Counted from the first letter of the stretch, positions 20,814 through 32,079 are shown. The stretch: 46,880 bases of DNA from Cymbomonas tetramitiformis (GCA_001247695.2 LGRX02034528.1:1-46880); one strand, 5' to 3'. Notes: a model not told the origin generated them from the sequence alone. Numbers and translations are program-made.

Positions 20814-23800
20814 AAACCGCCGGATTTGTGAATGTTTGCTACCGCAGCTGCATAATACTTGAATAATGCCGAATCCGGTCCTTCTAGATACGTCGGTTGT
20901 CGATTTGATTGGGTAATGTTATTGCACGGTGACCCACCTGCACAAACCCAACCAGCGCATCTTGCCTTGAATACAAAGTAGGTTCCCCCGCAACCGACAT
21001 CCGCACATTGTAACACACACTCACGAGTGTCTGTAATTCGGACCGCGTGCTCCCGAAGAGGAGCGGCTTCCATTGAGAACGGTGCCGCAAAAATGAAAAT
21101 GGTGCCACAAAAGCACAACTTAAGTAGTGCAATTTCTACACACTGAACGGCATGAGGCCCACCAACAAAAGTCAGCCCACCATCATCCCAGTGGATATGA
21201 GAAGTAGTCAAGAACAGGGCAGGGCTGTGCCAAGATACCCCCGACACGCACACACCTCTAAACAAATGCAAAGCAGCATGGATGGATGTATGTATGTATG
21301 CACCAATCACTGCCAAACATGTGAGACTGCGCAACTCCACGCCACTCAATGCGTGCTGAATCCCGGATGTCGGAGTAAGCGATTCCTGCCGGCATGCCCC
21401 CCGGTGGCTTCATAGTCGATGAATGGATTAAACATACTGATCTATGAATGCAAACCAATGGACGCGCAATCGAAGATGCATGAAAGCATCAACCAGAAGC
21501 GGGCACCGAGGCGCTCCCTGCAGATATCGAGAGAGGACACAGATCGAGGCGTTCACCCCATCCTGCCTCTCCTTGCAAAAAAACAGACTAGTCTGCCTTA
21601 TTCCTCAAGAGGCAACACCCGCCAGAAAGGTATGATAGCGACAGTCTTATCTCATCACCCACATCTATCCAGTGGTCGTCCCCGTTCACAACGAGGTGTC
21701 GGTACCTCACATCTTGGCACACACAGTACACGCACACGCACAACAACATAAGCTTCTCTGCCCACGAGGCGAGGTTGCTGGCCGTGCCGGAACTAGTAGT
21801 GATGAGCAGCTGTCGGGAAGGCGACCGGTTGGTGAACTATCGGCCACCAGGATGGCTTGGGACACACATGCATATGTGGGGATAGGACCCCAAGTAGGAA
21901 CAGTGCAGCCCGAGAGTTACAGTGCAAGTGTAGAGCGCATTGCTCAAGTTCGCAGCTTCCTTGCCAGGCATTCAGTGCAAGGACTTCAGTCCCATAGAGT
22001 TGGTGCTGGGGATAGAGGGTTGCAAGCGCAGATCGGTGGCAGGTATCCAGTAAGATCAGATGGGGGTAATCTAGTTTATCATTCTCAGCCCCTTGGGAAT
22101 ACCGGCCGTGTCGTGAGTGGACAAGCTCTCTTGAGATCAGGCTCTAGGGTAAGTAGAGGGCAGAGGGGTGGTCCTGAGCGTGGGCTTGGTGGTGGAGAGA
22201 TGGCTCGAGCGGCTTGGGGGGCAGAGGTGAAGCGGCGCGCCGGCGGTGCAGATGCAGAGGGACAGAGGGGCTCAGGCGGCTCAGTAAGGCTTAGGGGGTC
22301 CCATTCTTCACTAGCGAGCTCCGGAGAATCCGGATAAGTGTCCTGAAGTGTGCGCTGAATCCGTTGATCCCTGGCGAGGGTGCATAGTGCAGCCGATCCT
22401 TCGTGGTTACGTGATGCCAAACGAGGCGGTCCAGGGATAAGCCACACAGCAACTGACAGGCGTACGCCCATCAAATCTATAACGTCTCACCTATTAGCAT
22501 AGTGATAGCTGACCAACCATTGAATACTTTCATGAACTTTTCAACCGCATGATTCCCATGAAAAACCACATACGTTCGCGGTTTTCTCATGTGCATTAAC
22601 TGATTCGCCTTGAAGCTATCTTGATCAATTGGCGTAAATCCAAGCTTCTTCTTCAAAAACATTCCGACGACCTGCACATATGATCCAACGACTCGCATCC
22701 GATCAGCGCATCAATGCGTCTTTGATGCCATGCTTTCCGTTAATGCTCTATTCTTCATTGAATTCTCTCAACCAGGATCTTACCTTGGTACGATCCGGGT
22801 CCTTCTCAACGAGAATCCAGTGCCGGACATCGATCCCGGCCTTATGCACTGCCACTGGGCCCCCACCTATGCCATCAAAGAGGCTAAGGGCAACAGCTCC
22901 ACCTTTGGCCCACCTTCCATCGGCCTGTCAGCGCACACAGTGAGGTCCTCTTAATGTCCCAACAACTTCAATTTCGATATTACCCACCCGGGTCCATGCG
23001 CAACCGTGAGCGCAACCATGAGCTGCCACCACGCCCCCTACCGGCTCCAAAGTCCCGTCCAACACCCGTCTTCTCACCCACAACACGGTGAGCATGCTGA
23101 AGTGTCTTTCCAACGGGCTGAGAATTCCAATGTTAAAGCACCTGCCATCCAACTATGTCTGCAAGCCTGCGACCACAACACTCACCCGTGCTGTATTGCG
23201 CGCGTGCCTGTGCTTGTGGTGTGCTCATCCTGGGACCGACTCCTTTGGCACCCCGTAGCCGCAGAAGACCGGCTGCACTATGTACCCACGTCGGGGATCA
23301 AAGGATTCAGCTAACACTTCGGGACACTTATCCGGATTCTCCGGAGTTCACTAGTGAAGAATGGGACCCCCTAAGCCTCGCTGAGCCACCCGAGCCCATC
23401 TGCCTCCGCAACGCCAGCGCACTGCTGGCTTGTGCCTGAAGCCGGTTCATCCCTGCCCCCCGAGCTGCGCGAGCCATATCTCCACCACCAAGCTCACGCG
23501 CAGGACCGCCCCTCTGCTCCCTGAGCCTCACTGGACCACCTGAGCCCCTCTGCGACTGCCCTGCCGGCGCACTGCTGCTGTGTCTCTGAAGCCGGCTCAC
23601 CTCCGCCACTCGAGCCACCTCTTCACCGCCAAGCTCACATTCAGGACCACCCCGCTGCCCCCTACATGCCCTAGTGGTGTGTACTGTTGTGTGGTTCCCA
23701 GGCGGGACGGATGCAATGCTCTGCGCTTACTTGAAGCTTCCGCCACGTCTCCATGCAGTGCATCACCGATTTGATGCAGAAGGAGTCACCAATCCAGCTC

Positions 23801-25213
23801 CTCCTCTGTATCGCAGAAGTGATCAAGGACGTGTACCCGCTCAGGTGACCCTGCGGGACCACCCCCCTTCCCACACCGCCTTGAACTCCCGACCCCGAAA
23901 GTCTGCAAACGCAACCGCAGATTCCTTCCCACAACATCCGCATCCTCACCTGCTCGTGTGCCGCGCCTGTTCCTCGTCACCAAATTATCTTCCTCAGCTC
24001 ATCAATCATCACAAAAGGTGGAGACTGCGCATGCAATAGGTATTGTGATCGGTATTGGACCCTCTATGCTTTCCGTGCAGGCTCCGAAGCCGGACGCCCC
24101 GCAGTCCCTTCCCCAACACAGAGCAGAACACAAAAGGCTGCGCCGGCACCCTCTGCACCGCACACCAATCCGATACGCTCCCTGTTCTTGGCGAGCTCCC
24201 AAAACTTGCGCGGCGCCGGCATCATGGAGACTACTCCCGCCCCCTATTCAGGCGCTCACCTCTGGAAACCCGAGGGCTTTCTCTGCCATGTGATCCTCCA
24301 GCACCATGCAACTTCCATCTTCGTGAGCGGGATCCGGGACGAAGTCCATCGCTATAATTCTTTCTCTGTGCTTTTTGTTAAATTCTTCGTCCTGTGCAAC
24401 CGGAGGTGTCGCCTCACGAGGCCTCACAGGACCATCACAGACCATCACAGACCATCGTACCAACTTACCGACCACATCACATACATCATCCAATCGGCAA
24501 GTCTACGCTACCTCCGCACCAGGCACCCTCCTCAAGAAGCTTTATTCTTCTGCGCCCGAATGAACCTCCAATCATAACTTTTCGCGCCAACGCTGCTGCA
24601 AGTCTCGGGAAATTGCTATGTCACTGTGCATCCCTGGCAGTGAGGCCGTCTGCTCAAGACCGTCGCCTCAGTATCCATGCAGCCTCAGGTATTCAAGCAA
24701 AGTGTGAGATTGAGAGGCGCCCGCTGGGGCTCCCACCTGCAGCACGTCCCTGCCGGCCGTGTGCGCCTCGCGGATGCAGTCGTTGATTTCGTTCACATTG
24801 CGTATAGAGTTGTATAACTTCGTCCGGATGCACTTCAGAAAGCCGTCCTGCGCCCACATCCCCCCTCTCCACCCGTCTCCACCATTTCCATATCTCCACC
24901 GCATCTCCACTCCATCTCCACCGCATCTCCACCGCATCTCCACCGCATCTCCACCGCATCATGCAACCAAGCACTGCCTTCTCATATGCTGGTTTCGTTA
25001 TCTCCTCCCTCTCCGAGACACTCTCGCATCCAGATGTGGGCGGATATTCAGGAGAGCGGCCCTGCGTGCACTGGCGCTGCAATGCAGGTCACATAGACGA
25101 TCCTCTCGGGCCACCCTCGGGCTGCGCTGGCGCTGCAAGGCAGTTACTTGATAGATGTCCGCAGCCCATGCCGGCCACGCCCTGTCCTGCGGCCACGGTG
25201 GATCGTACAGCTC
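20814..25213 (-). CDS. DRM-type DNA cytosine-5 methyltransferase (8 exons, partial)
   Basis: DRM enzymes methylate cytosines de novo in plant nuclei and have circularly permuted motifs (IX-X before I-IV). Exons in transcript order: 25213-25148, 24847-24737, 24391-24260, 23850-23731, 23152-23078, 22924-22784, 22671-22491, 20937-20814. The first six are whole-codon, phase-0 exons; the 22491 end (phase 1) fits the 20937 start exactly. Sequence landmarks: WPAW; LEDHMAEKALGFPE (motif IX/X region, like the family's LGFP); WIGDSF (like LGNSF, motif X); ALSLFDGIGGGPVAVHKAG (motif I); and, across the last junction, ITMLI-GGSPCNNIT (motif IV, catalytic Cys) followed by YLEGPDSALFKYY. Donors such as gtgagc, gtaagc, gtaaga and gtgaga are strong. 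The ENV motif and N-terminal UBA part are not identified, and the final exon after 20814 (donor gtaagc) is unresolved. The last two exons are AT-rich, the earlier ones GC-rich. Confidence 0.85.
21138..21260. repeat. Dispersed repeat family, copy B
   Basis: Direct repeat of 20155-20270, lying inside the long last resolved intron of the minus-strand DRM gene. Shared strings include ACACACTGAACGGCA and CATCCCAGTGGAT. Confidence 0.65.
22141..22395. repeat. Left arm of a long inverted repeat
   Basis: 22267-22395 is an inverted, roughly 85-90% identical copy of 23269-23396 by eye (anchors: TTAGGGGGTCCCATTCTTCA, CCGGAGAATCCGGATAAGTG). The adjoining 22141-22266 matches, inverted, the Pro-rich units at 23397-23640. 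It lies in the long DRM intron. Confidence 0.75.
23269..23640. repeat. Right arm of the inverted repeat, with tandem Pro-rich units
   Basis: Lies in the DRM intron between the 23850-23731 and 23152-23078 exons. The first 128 bases mirror the left arm. The rest is two adjacent about 125-base units (GAAGCCGG(T/C)TCA, CCACCACCAAGCTCACG, CTGAGCC). Both arms keep an open frame coding DTYPDSPE, SEEWDPLSL and EPPEP, so the unit may derive from a coding sequence. Confidence 0.7.
24888..24960. repeat. 12-bp minisatellite (CATCTCCACCGC)n
   Basis: Six or so near-perfect copies in the DRM intron upstream of the exon ending at 24847. On the sense (minus) strand it is G-rich (GGTGGAGATGC). Confidence 0.8.
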
Positions 25214-25317
25214 CTGCACCCATCACACCGACAGCGCATATTGCAGCCTTCACGAGGATGAAGAGGCCACAACATCCGATGCATTGGTCGCCACCACAAC
25301 TCTGCAACAGCATGCGA

Positions 25318-25344
25318 AGAGAGAGAGAGAGAGAGAGAGAGAAA
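25318..25344. repeat. (GA)n microsatellite
   Basis: GAGAGA run within the presumed intron upstream of the DRM exon 25213-25148. Confidence 0.85.
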
Positions 25345-25649
25345 GCCGACGCTTTGGCACCCAGACCCGTCAAAGCTGCTTGGGAGAGGCACGCGTCACG
25401 AGTTGCCGAGCACTTCGGCCCATCTAGCTGTGGCGCTGGCATCTTCTCAGCACATTAATGCTCGTGCGCTTGATATCCACCTCCCATAGCTCGGGCATGC
25501 CGAGCCATTGACACCTTGCCGGAGCCCCTCAACACCCCGATCCGCGCGGCACCGTGGCGCCTGTCCTAACCGTTCAGCTGGCTTAAGCCCCCCCCGAAGA
25601 GGCCCTCGAAAGTATTTTTGAGTGCTGCACGTTGGGGGCCTCTTCTCAC

Positions 25650-25856
25650 CTTGATGGTCTTCCCACAGGGTGCACCGGTGTTGGCCTTGGGGTAGATTTC
25701 GTCAGGGGGCGGCGTCACCCCGTAGAAGCGGCAACGGGACGAGGACCCTCCGGCCTGCAAGGAGTTCATGATGTAGAACTCCAGGTGCGGGTTCAGACTA
25801 TTCATGATGATCCGGGCCACCTCAGTCTCCCACTTGGGTCTGCTGATGTTGGCCAC
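25650..25856 (-). CDS. Probable upstream exon of the DRM gene
   Basis: A 69-codon phase-0 exon with an acceptor CGCACAG and a consensus donor AAG-gtgagaag. The peptide includes RPKWETEVARIIMNSLNPHL and FYGVTPPPDEIYPKANTG, with strongly G/C-ending codons as in the other host exons here. Strand, spacing and phase agree with the DRM exons that follow, but I do not recognise the peptide, so it could belong to a separate gene. A further short exon may lie at about 25495-25450 (LWEVDIKRTSIN, then gtgctg). Confidence 0.5.
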
Positions 25857-27348
25857 CTGTGCGCAGCGTGTCCAGCACATCAATAGTACTCCCCGTAGGC
25901 TATGCCGGGTGCAGGCCTGCTGCGTCTCCACGGTTGAGCTAGCCAAGGGCGAGCCACGTGGGCAAAACCTTCCTGTACCACACGCTCTCGGCCTGCCTGG
26001 AAGGCCCCAGCCATGCAATGCTCTGGCAGAGCCGATTCCCGCTGCTGGAAGCCATGACTGAGGCTCGGCATCCCATGAGGCTGCAACCAACGTGCAGTGG
26101 CAAAAGCGGATCAATGCTTTCTCGGACCAAGTAGGTCTCTGCCAGGCTGGCTTCGGGGCACATCGCGTGCAAACACACGCAATGCCACGTCAGCAAACGA
26201 CTGGCTTCGGGTTAGGCAGCCGGCCGGTTGACCAGCCGGTCGAGTCGCTGCGCAAAATGCCAAATTGCGTCCGACCATACCAAAGCCCCGGCGTCTTGAT
26301 GGCGCGTGGGAGGTGCAAGCCAGAAGGTGAGCCGTCCACACATCGACGAAATCCAAGGGTCCATGGTGGCTCCGGCGCACGCTGACCTGCTCATACAAGC
26401 AGAAGCATCTGCTGACGCGTCTCAAGGGCTTGATTTGCGAGGGGCATTGGTGGATGCGGGCTCGGGGCTCCGTCGACGTCTCTGAGTTCTCCGCAAACTT
26501 CTTGGTGAAGTTCACAATGCGCTGGACGTACCATGGCAAGCGCGTCGTACCCTTGGGCCACCTGCACGCGCCGCATCTTACCTCCGATCCACGTGGCATG
26601 CGGTCCCACTTACACGCATGTAATGTGATTTACATACTCGTGGTATGGCCCCTGGCGGCTCATGTGCACAGAATGGCGTGACGTATGCTAGTTGAAGCCA
26701 GCCCACCACCATCCCGGTGAATATGTGAAGCGTGCAAGACCAGGGCGGGGCCGTGCCAGGGTATCCGACACCACACTGCAGGACTGTGCCCCTGACCTTT
26801 CTGTTTTCGAACCAAGGCAAATTCCCGTACATACATTACATCACTTACTTCACTTTGATCAGCAGAAGCAAAGCTCAAATCGCAACGAGCGACAATGCTG
26901 ATCCGACGATCGTAAGACAAAACCTAGCGCCAACGCCGGTGCGCCAGTGCCAGCTGAACGCCATCACATGATGAACCATCTTCAGCATGCAGCATGGGGC
27001 GCATAACGGCTATGCCCCTAAATGCTCTTCACACATGCAGTCACATGATAGAAACGAATCGTGTGTCATCATCATCATCACCGAATGCCATATCACTGTC
27101 CAAAATCTATCAAGTGACCAGAGGCCTCGGCCTAGCGGAGATTCTATTGGGATTGACCAGCCTACTACGGATATTCCAAGGGCGTGCTCTAGCCCGGGCG
27201 TGGGAAAACTAAGAGGCAACTCGAGGGAAACCCGGCTGCAGTGCACGGGGTTGTCAGCGTTTCCAGGACTTGTCTTGGGTGCCCCAATGGAAAAGCCAAA
27301 GCATGCCACGGTGGCAAACAAAAAACGTGCATGTGCGTGCTGGACTAC
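25857..27348. other. Probable intron/exon mix on the minus strand, not resolved
   Basis: Minus-strand segments with G/C-ending codon use occur at about 26580-26400 (LPW and VQRIVNFTKKFAE, donor gtcagc or gtatga depending on frame) and 26140-25960 (SIDPLLPLH, then AESVWYRKVLPTW). Two frames compete at each, and I cannot link them with certainty. Dispersed repeat copy C occupies 26660-26780. Confidence 0.35.
26660..26780. repeat. Dispersed repeat family, copy C
   Basis: A more diverged copy (AGCCAGCCCACCACCATCCC, then GGGCGGGGCCGTGCCAGGGT) 5.5 kb from copy B, same orientation, in GC-richer DNA. No open frame is conserved convincingly across the three copies, so a non-coding repeat is more likely than a gene family. 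Confidence 0.55.
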
Positions 27349-27438
27349 CTCCCGGGCAATGCGGACAAAGCTAGCGTAGCGCAGCTCAGCCCGCTTCCAG
27401 CGTGGCACTGCACTTGCCCCATAGATATTAACCAGGCC
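27349..27438 (-). CDS. Probable exon of an unassigned minus-strand gene
   Basis: A 30-codon phase-0 exon (GLVNIYGASAVPRWKRAELR and onward to RIARE) bounded by acceptor GGTGGCGCAG and donor GGGAG-gtagtc. A possible preceding exon lies at about 27652-27498 (TGYVLGTPHEAVRAEVVERC and so on), after acceptor GGGGGCAG. These may be 5' exons of the DRM gene (same strand and phase class) or a separate gene. Product not recognised. Confidence 0.4.
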
Positions 27439-27843
27439 CTGCGCCACCATCAGGGGTTGCTCGGGCCCAGGAAGCTCACATGAGCCCACACTAATTGGCG
27501 TGAGGCGTACAAATCGAGATCAGTCCATCATCACCGAGACGAGGACAGACTGAAGGCGTGACCGGGGCAAATCTGACGAGGCACCGCTCCACCACTTCGG
27601 CCCGCACAGCTTCGTGGGGCGTCCCCAACACATACCCAGTCGCTGCCCCCTTTTTGGGAGACGGCAAAGCACAGAATTATGGCAAAATATGCAGCGGTCC
27701 CCCCTTTTGGGGCGCTGGCTACAGAGAACAGGGTACACACAAGTGATCTCGTGGCTGGCCAATCACTGCCCCGTCTTGTTCGGGTGACGGCCAAAGAGAG
27801 CTGGGCACGCACATGTGGCTGATGGCTGGCCAAATTCAACGTC

Positions 27844-27849
27844 TTTATT
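27844..27849 (-). promoter_or_regulatory. AATAAA poly(A) signal
   Basis: AATAAA on the minus strand, about 18 bases after the TAG at 27869-27867. It supports that stop as a real gene end. Confidence 0.5.
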
Positions 27850-27866
27850 CAGGCGCAAGGCATGGA

Positions 27867-28770
27867 CTAAAGGGAGCGGGGCACGCACATGCCCTGGACA
27901 GCACAGTCAAAGTCGATGCCATCGTCCAGCCTTTTTAATATCTGCAGTAGCGTACTTGTGGAAGAGCTCTCGAGATCGCGCTTCCAGGTCTCAATGTCGA
28001 AGCCAGCGTTGTAGACCCCAGGCTTCGCCTTGTCCACGAACCACAGCGCCTCGAGCACTATTTTCCGATGGAAGTGCTCCGTGCTGCAGCCGAGCGCTCC
28101 GATGCAGCGATTCTGAAACTCTTCCCATGCGTCCACACTTTGTTCCGTGACAGCCTCCCACGGCAAGCAGTCCTGGATCTCCAAAAGTTCCTCTAAAACC
28201 CGGTCCTGCCAAGCCTCCTCTTCCTCACCTGCTCGAGCAAGCCCCCCCCCATTACGCGACTGGTTTACCCCTTCGACGAATGGTCGTTCCACGTGGCAGC
28301 AGCAAGAGGCTCGGATTGCGAAGGATGGCAAGGAGAATCACCTGTGTCATTTAACGACGCGCTCCCCTCGTCATCGCTGCTGATGTCCAGGGCCACTACT
28401 GTTCACCTCGAACACCCCTCAAATCTCTCCCAAATCAAATTCCCGCTTCCAGAATCGCCCCAGTCAGCACCGACAAACACCGACAAACACCAACATGCTC
28501 GGCATCCTGGCACGGCAAAACGCTGAGATGAAGGCCCGTCAGGCGCATCCCCTTCGCGGCGCTTGGCCCAAGGACCCGCCTGTGGCGCGCCACCGGGACG
28601 CCCCAAATGCAGCGGGATCCTGTGACTTCTAGAGACTGAGTGGCGGCGCTTTTTCTCAGCTGCATTCGAGCACCTACCCTGATCGCCTCGGTCTCCGAGG
28701 CTGCCGGATTTCTGTTTCTTGCGCGCCGGTTCAGCGGGTGCATCGCTATCACCCTGCCCATCCTCATCAG
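27867..28770 (-). CDS. 3' end of a nuclear-type protein gene (2 exons)
   Basis: Terminal exon 28228-27867 (119 residues to TAG) is preceded by exon 28770-28678. The phase-1 junction joins cleanly (donor ATCAGG-gtaggt, acceptor GAGCAG). The penultimate exon is acidic with a basic cluster, DEDGQGDSDAPAEPARKKQK, typical of a nuclear localisation segment. The last exon is acidic and helical (EEEEAWQDRVLEELLEIQDC), then FDIETWKRDLESSSTSTLLQ and LKRLDDGIDFD. That last block distantly resembles a WHIM-type motif of chromatin-remodelling subunits (W, then Leu-rich, then L-D-x-x-I), but this is a guess. A candidate earlier exon is 29223-29100 (EILRFAIPGALIAKFVEPAL and onward, donor GAG-gtatgc); its phase does not join directly, so at least one exon is missing. 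Confidence 0.5.
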
Positions 28771-30281
28771 CTGTAGTGGCTGCGCCCTACATCATTACAC
28801 CCACGCCCCACACCCATGCCCCATCCCCTCCAGTAACGAGCATGGACCCATGCCCCACCCCCTCCAGTAACGAGCATGGGCAAGCAGGCAATCGGATGAC
28901 TGACAATGGCCATTTCAATGTTGTAGCAGGCAGCTTTGAGGTGGCCCTGAGAGTCCCAGCAGGCTGCCCGAGGCGCCGCAGATGTGCGGCGGCGGCAGTC
29001 GGAGGAGCCCACATTAGCTGGGGCATGTTGGAAAATAAACGATTTTTTTCCATGTCACAGGCCGCGGGCGGGCAGGCGGCGGGCGGGCAGGCGGCATACC
29101 TCCGAGGGCGGTGCTGCAAGTCCGGCACAAACAACGTCGAAAAGTTGTATCTCAGAGCATGGGAGTGCGGGCTCCACGAATTTGGCGATCAGCGCGCCCG
29201 GAATTGCAAAACGAAGTATTTCGCTGTAAGCAAAATAGCCTTGAATGCAGCGAACACCCTCTGCACCCCAGCAGAAAGCCCAAACCTTAGTGGCAAGTTG
29301 CATCAGCGGACATACGTAAGCAGGATGGAATACGAAGTGGCGCAAAGCCCAACGATTTCCAAACCAATACGAATCGAGTCTCAGAGCAGACAACAGACAA
29401 ACGGGATGGCACGGTGAAGCTCTGATATTCAAAGGTCCGCCCACAAGGGATCACTTCACACACAAGAGAGTTCGCACCGGTAAGATCAGACACGAGAGGG
29501 TCCGCCGAACTGTGGTCGGCTGGAGAGTCCGTGCCTGTAGTCCCCAACCTTTTACCCGACTTGACACCCTTCGAGAAGCTTTATGTACTCCCATCAGAAC
29601 TTCCGAAACCCGTCGAGATTTGATCGGGCACAAGTATCAAGGGCCAAGAGGAAACCAGTTTGCCGTACCGTGCGCAACTGGCTCTTCTGGAAAAGTGGCC
29701 TCTGCTGGAGCGAAATCCGACCTGCTGCGTGTGACATACAGCGGACCCCACAACCAACCCTGCTGCGCGTGACACACAGTGGACCCCACAACAAACCCTG
29801 CTCGGTGCACGCTTCGGAGCGAGTTGGGCTTGATGCTTTGAGCCAGCTCAGGTGTACTGTTGGCAAGAATGAACTGTGGCTCGAATCGTCACGTCTTGCA
29901 CGAAGAACACAGGTCCGTGGAAGCAACTAGGGTGACGATCTCTGTCGCCTCGGAGGAAATATTAGAAGAACGCGAGGCTGAGAGCCTCAGTTAACTCCAA
30001 GGAAGGACGGCATTGACGTGAGGGCGTCGAGCACTGAATACTCGTCGGAAAGATGGCACTGGCGTGAGGGTGTTGAGCATCGGCAACTCGAGGGAAAGAG
30101 GGTATCGACGCGAGGGTTTCGATCTCGGAACTTCACGTTTTCTACTCCGGGCGTAAGTCGTGAGACGAGCTTTCATATTTGAGCCGTTTTGTGGAGAACA
30201 TAGTATGTCTAGGGAAGCTCCGAATAACGCTAAACGACGAGGGGACTACACCCATTGACGCCCGAAGACAGCCTCGAGACT
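28771..30281. other. Unresolved 5' region of the minus-strand gene and spacer
   Basis: Besides the candidate exon at 29100-29223, I see no supported gene. A tandem pair of about 40-base units (CCCTGCTGCG(T/C)GTGACA, then GTGGACCCCACAAC-type) lies at about 29727-29800. Short duplications (CAGGCGGCGGGCGGG at 29072-29092; CCCCTCCAGTAACGAGCATG near 28826-28878) show local slippage. Confidence 0.4.
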
Positions 30282-30432
30282 AGCTCTACCGGCTCACTCA
30301 TGTTGGCCGGCAGCTCTACCGGCTCATCCATGTTGGCCGGCAGCTCTACTGGCTCAGCCGTGTTGACCGGCCAGCTCTGCCGGCTCACCCATGTTGGCCG
30401 GCAGCTCTACCGGCTCACCCATGTTGGTCGGC
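30282..30432. repeat. 30-bp minisatellite, five units
   Basis: Five units of AGCTCTACCGGCTCA followed by (C/T)CCATGTTGGCCGGC. The third is 31 bases, so any reading frame through the array shifts. This argues against a coding role. Confidence 0.85.
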
Positions 30433-32079
30433 AGCACTCAACGCAACTTGCAGAGGGGCGTGCGGACGGCAGAGTTCCCCTGACTGGACCGGGCTTGGCG
30501 CGCTTTCCAGCACAGAGTGATTTGCTGCTTTGCTTCCCAGACACTGGCGACAGTCCCATCACCAACGGCAGTGCATGCGCCAAAGGATTTCGGCTGCTGA
30601 TGATGCCGACGAGTTGGCCCAATACATAATCCTACAATAACATCGTTATTGTTCATACCTCGCAGGACCCGTGAGCAGGTTTCCTCTTGTCCCCATGCTC
30701 CAGCTTTCGTAGATGGGTACCCCTGGATGTTGTTGCCAACAGTATCAATCACTTAGGCGCTTCGGTTCAGGGAAAGCCCTCAACTCCGTCGAGTCATCTT
30801 TGATACTGATGTCCAGTTGGGTGCAAGTTTACGTAGTCTCCTTGAGACGACTCGTCGCCAACAGCGTGCTGATACGCTGATCGAACGATTGCTGGCAGCC
30901 AAAATCTTTTCACCCTAAACTGTAGGTGGAATTTGTCAAATGATTTTGTCTGAAAACTGCAGTTATCCCTCTAAGTGAGCAGCCCTTCTAAGTACGAATG
31001 TTTAAATGATAACCGACAGCTTGTACTTGTTAGTAGCGATTTTATAGCGGAAGCGTTATTGTTGTCCCGCGCAATCAACTCTCGTCTGATTTCTTAATCG
31101 TTATTCGTTCGGTTGTGCTCCGCCGGTCGTGTGCTGCACCCGCGTACTCGTGAAGGTCTCGGCCAGTTCTTTTCTCGACCGATTCTGTACCGTTGGATGT
31201 AGCTATCGCCCGGTACAGAACGAGTTTCGAGAACCGGTAGAGAGAACTGGTCGAGACCTTCACGCGCTGCACCCGCTCCGCTCGTGTCGTCTGAGTGAGA
31301 GGGCCGGGCCTCTCCCTCCCGTCCGCTCGCCTCATACCTTGGGCCTGGCCAGAATTTTTCAAACTTTTATTCAAAATATAGGTCAGAATTTTGGCCCCCA
31401 AAAAATCAAAATTTTGAAAAATATAGGTGCTTCGTAGGGAAAATTTAAGACGATATCGCAGTTGCGGTCATTTTCCCCTTAACACTAGGTAGCTTTTGAA
31501 AAATATAGGCGTCGTAAATTGAAAATGCCCCGCCAAACTGCGATTTGTAATCAGCGATCTGTGACTTGTGTGGACTGTTCAAATCTCCAAACCTCCATCT
31601 CCGCCTCTCCGAACCTCCATCTCTATCCAAACCTTCACACCTAGAAGAACAAAGACGCCGACCTCAGGAATCAAGAAATTCAGGATGCTCGTGGCCGATT
31701 ATTATTCTACTGATGGCGGATCAGACTCAGAGTCGGACTCACAGGTCCCGAGACGGCCAACTCCAACTCTCCGCCCAATCCATTTGGATTTGCAGTCATC
31801 CTCGTCGGTTGGCATGCTACATGACCGTGCACCTACCAGGCTTGAGCTTGCGTACGAGCGCACCCGCTTACAACCCCTTACCAACGCGTTCCATAAGTTC
31901 AAGCGCGGTACGCGTGGTTCTCGAGCTGCGGAAATATTGAGGCCCAGCTCTGGTTGCGCATGAACGAGATAGAGTTGTAAGGGAAAAGCCCCCTAGTGGA
32001 ACAAAACGTGCAAGAGCGGGTATTCGTTTGACGAAAGAACCGAAGACCAAGCCTGCTCAACGATTGAAGCGAGTTCCCC
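30433..32079. other. Spacer with hairpin and short direct repeats
   Basis: No gene is supported. TTTTGAAAAATATAGG recurs at about 31411-31426 and 31494-31509. A Ser/Pro-rich plus-strand frame at 31568-31963 is unconvincing and is overlapped by another open frame. Confidence 0.4.
31149..31264. repeat. Imperfect inverted repeat (hairpin)
   Basis: CGTGAAGGTCTCGGCCAGTT (from 31149), ending TTCTGTACCG (31192), mirrors CGGTACAGAA (31211), ending AACTGGTCGAGACCTTCACG (31264), around an 18-base centre. Both sides are also flanked by a CTGCACCCGC direct repeat. It may be a foldback element. Confidence 0.6.

Noticed and set aside
21672..22337. 221-codon plus-strand frame as a gene
   Set aside because: It runs antisense through the DRM intron and the inverted-repeat arm, its composition is repeat-driven, and no family matches.
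30255..30629. Ser/Gly-repeat protein encoded by the 30-bp minisatellite
   Set aside because: The third unit has 31 bases, so the repeat peptide changes frame midway.
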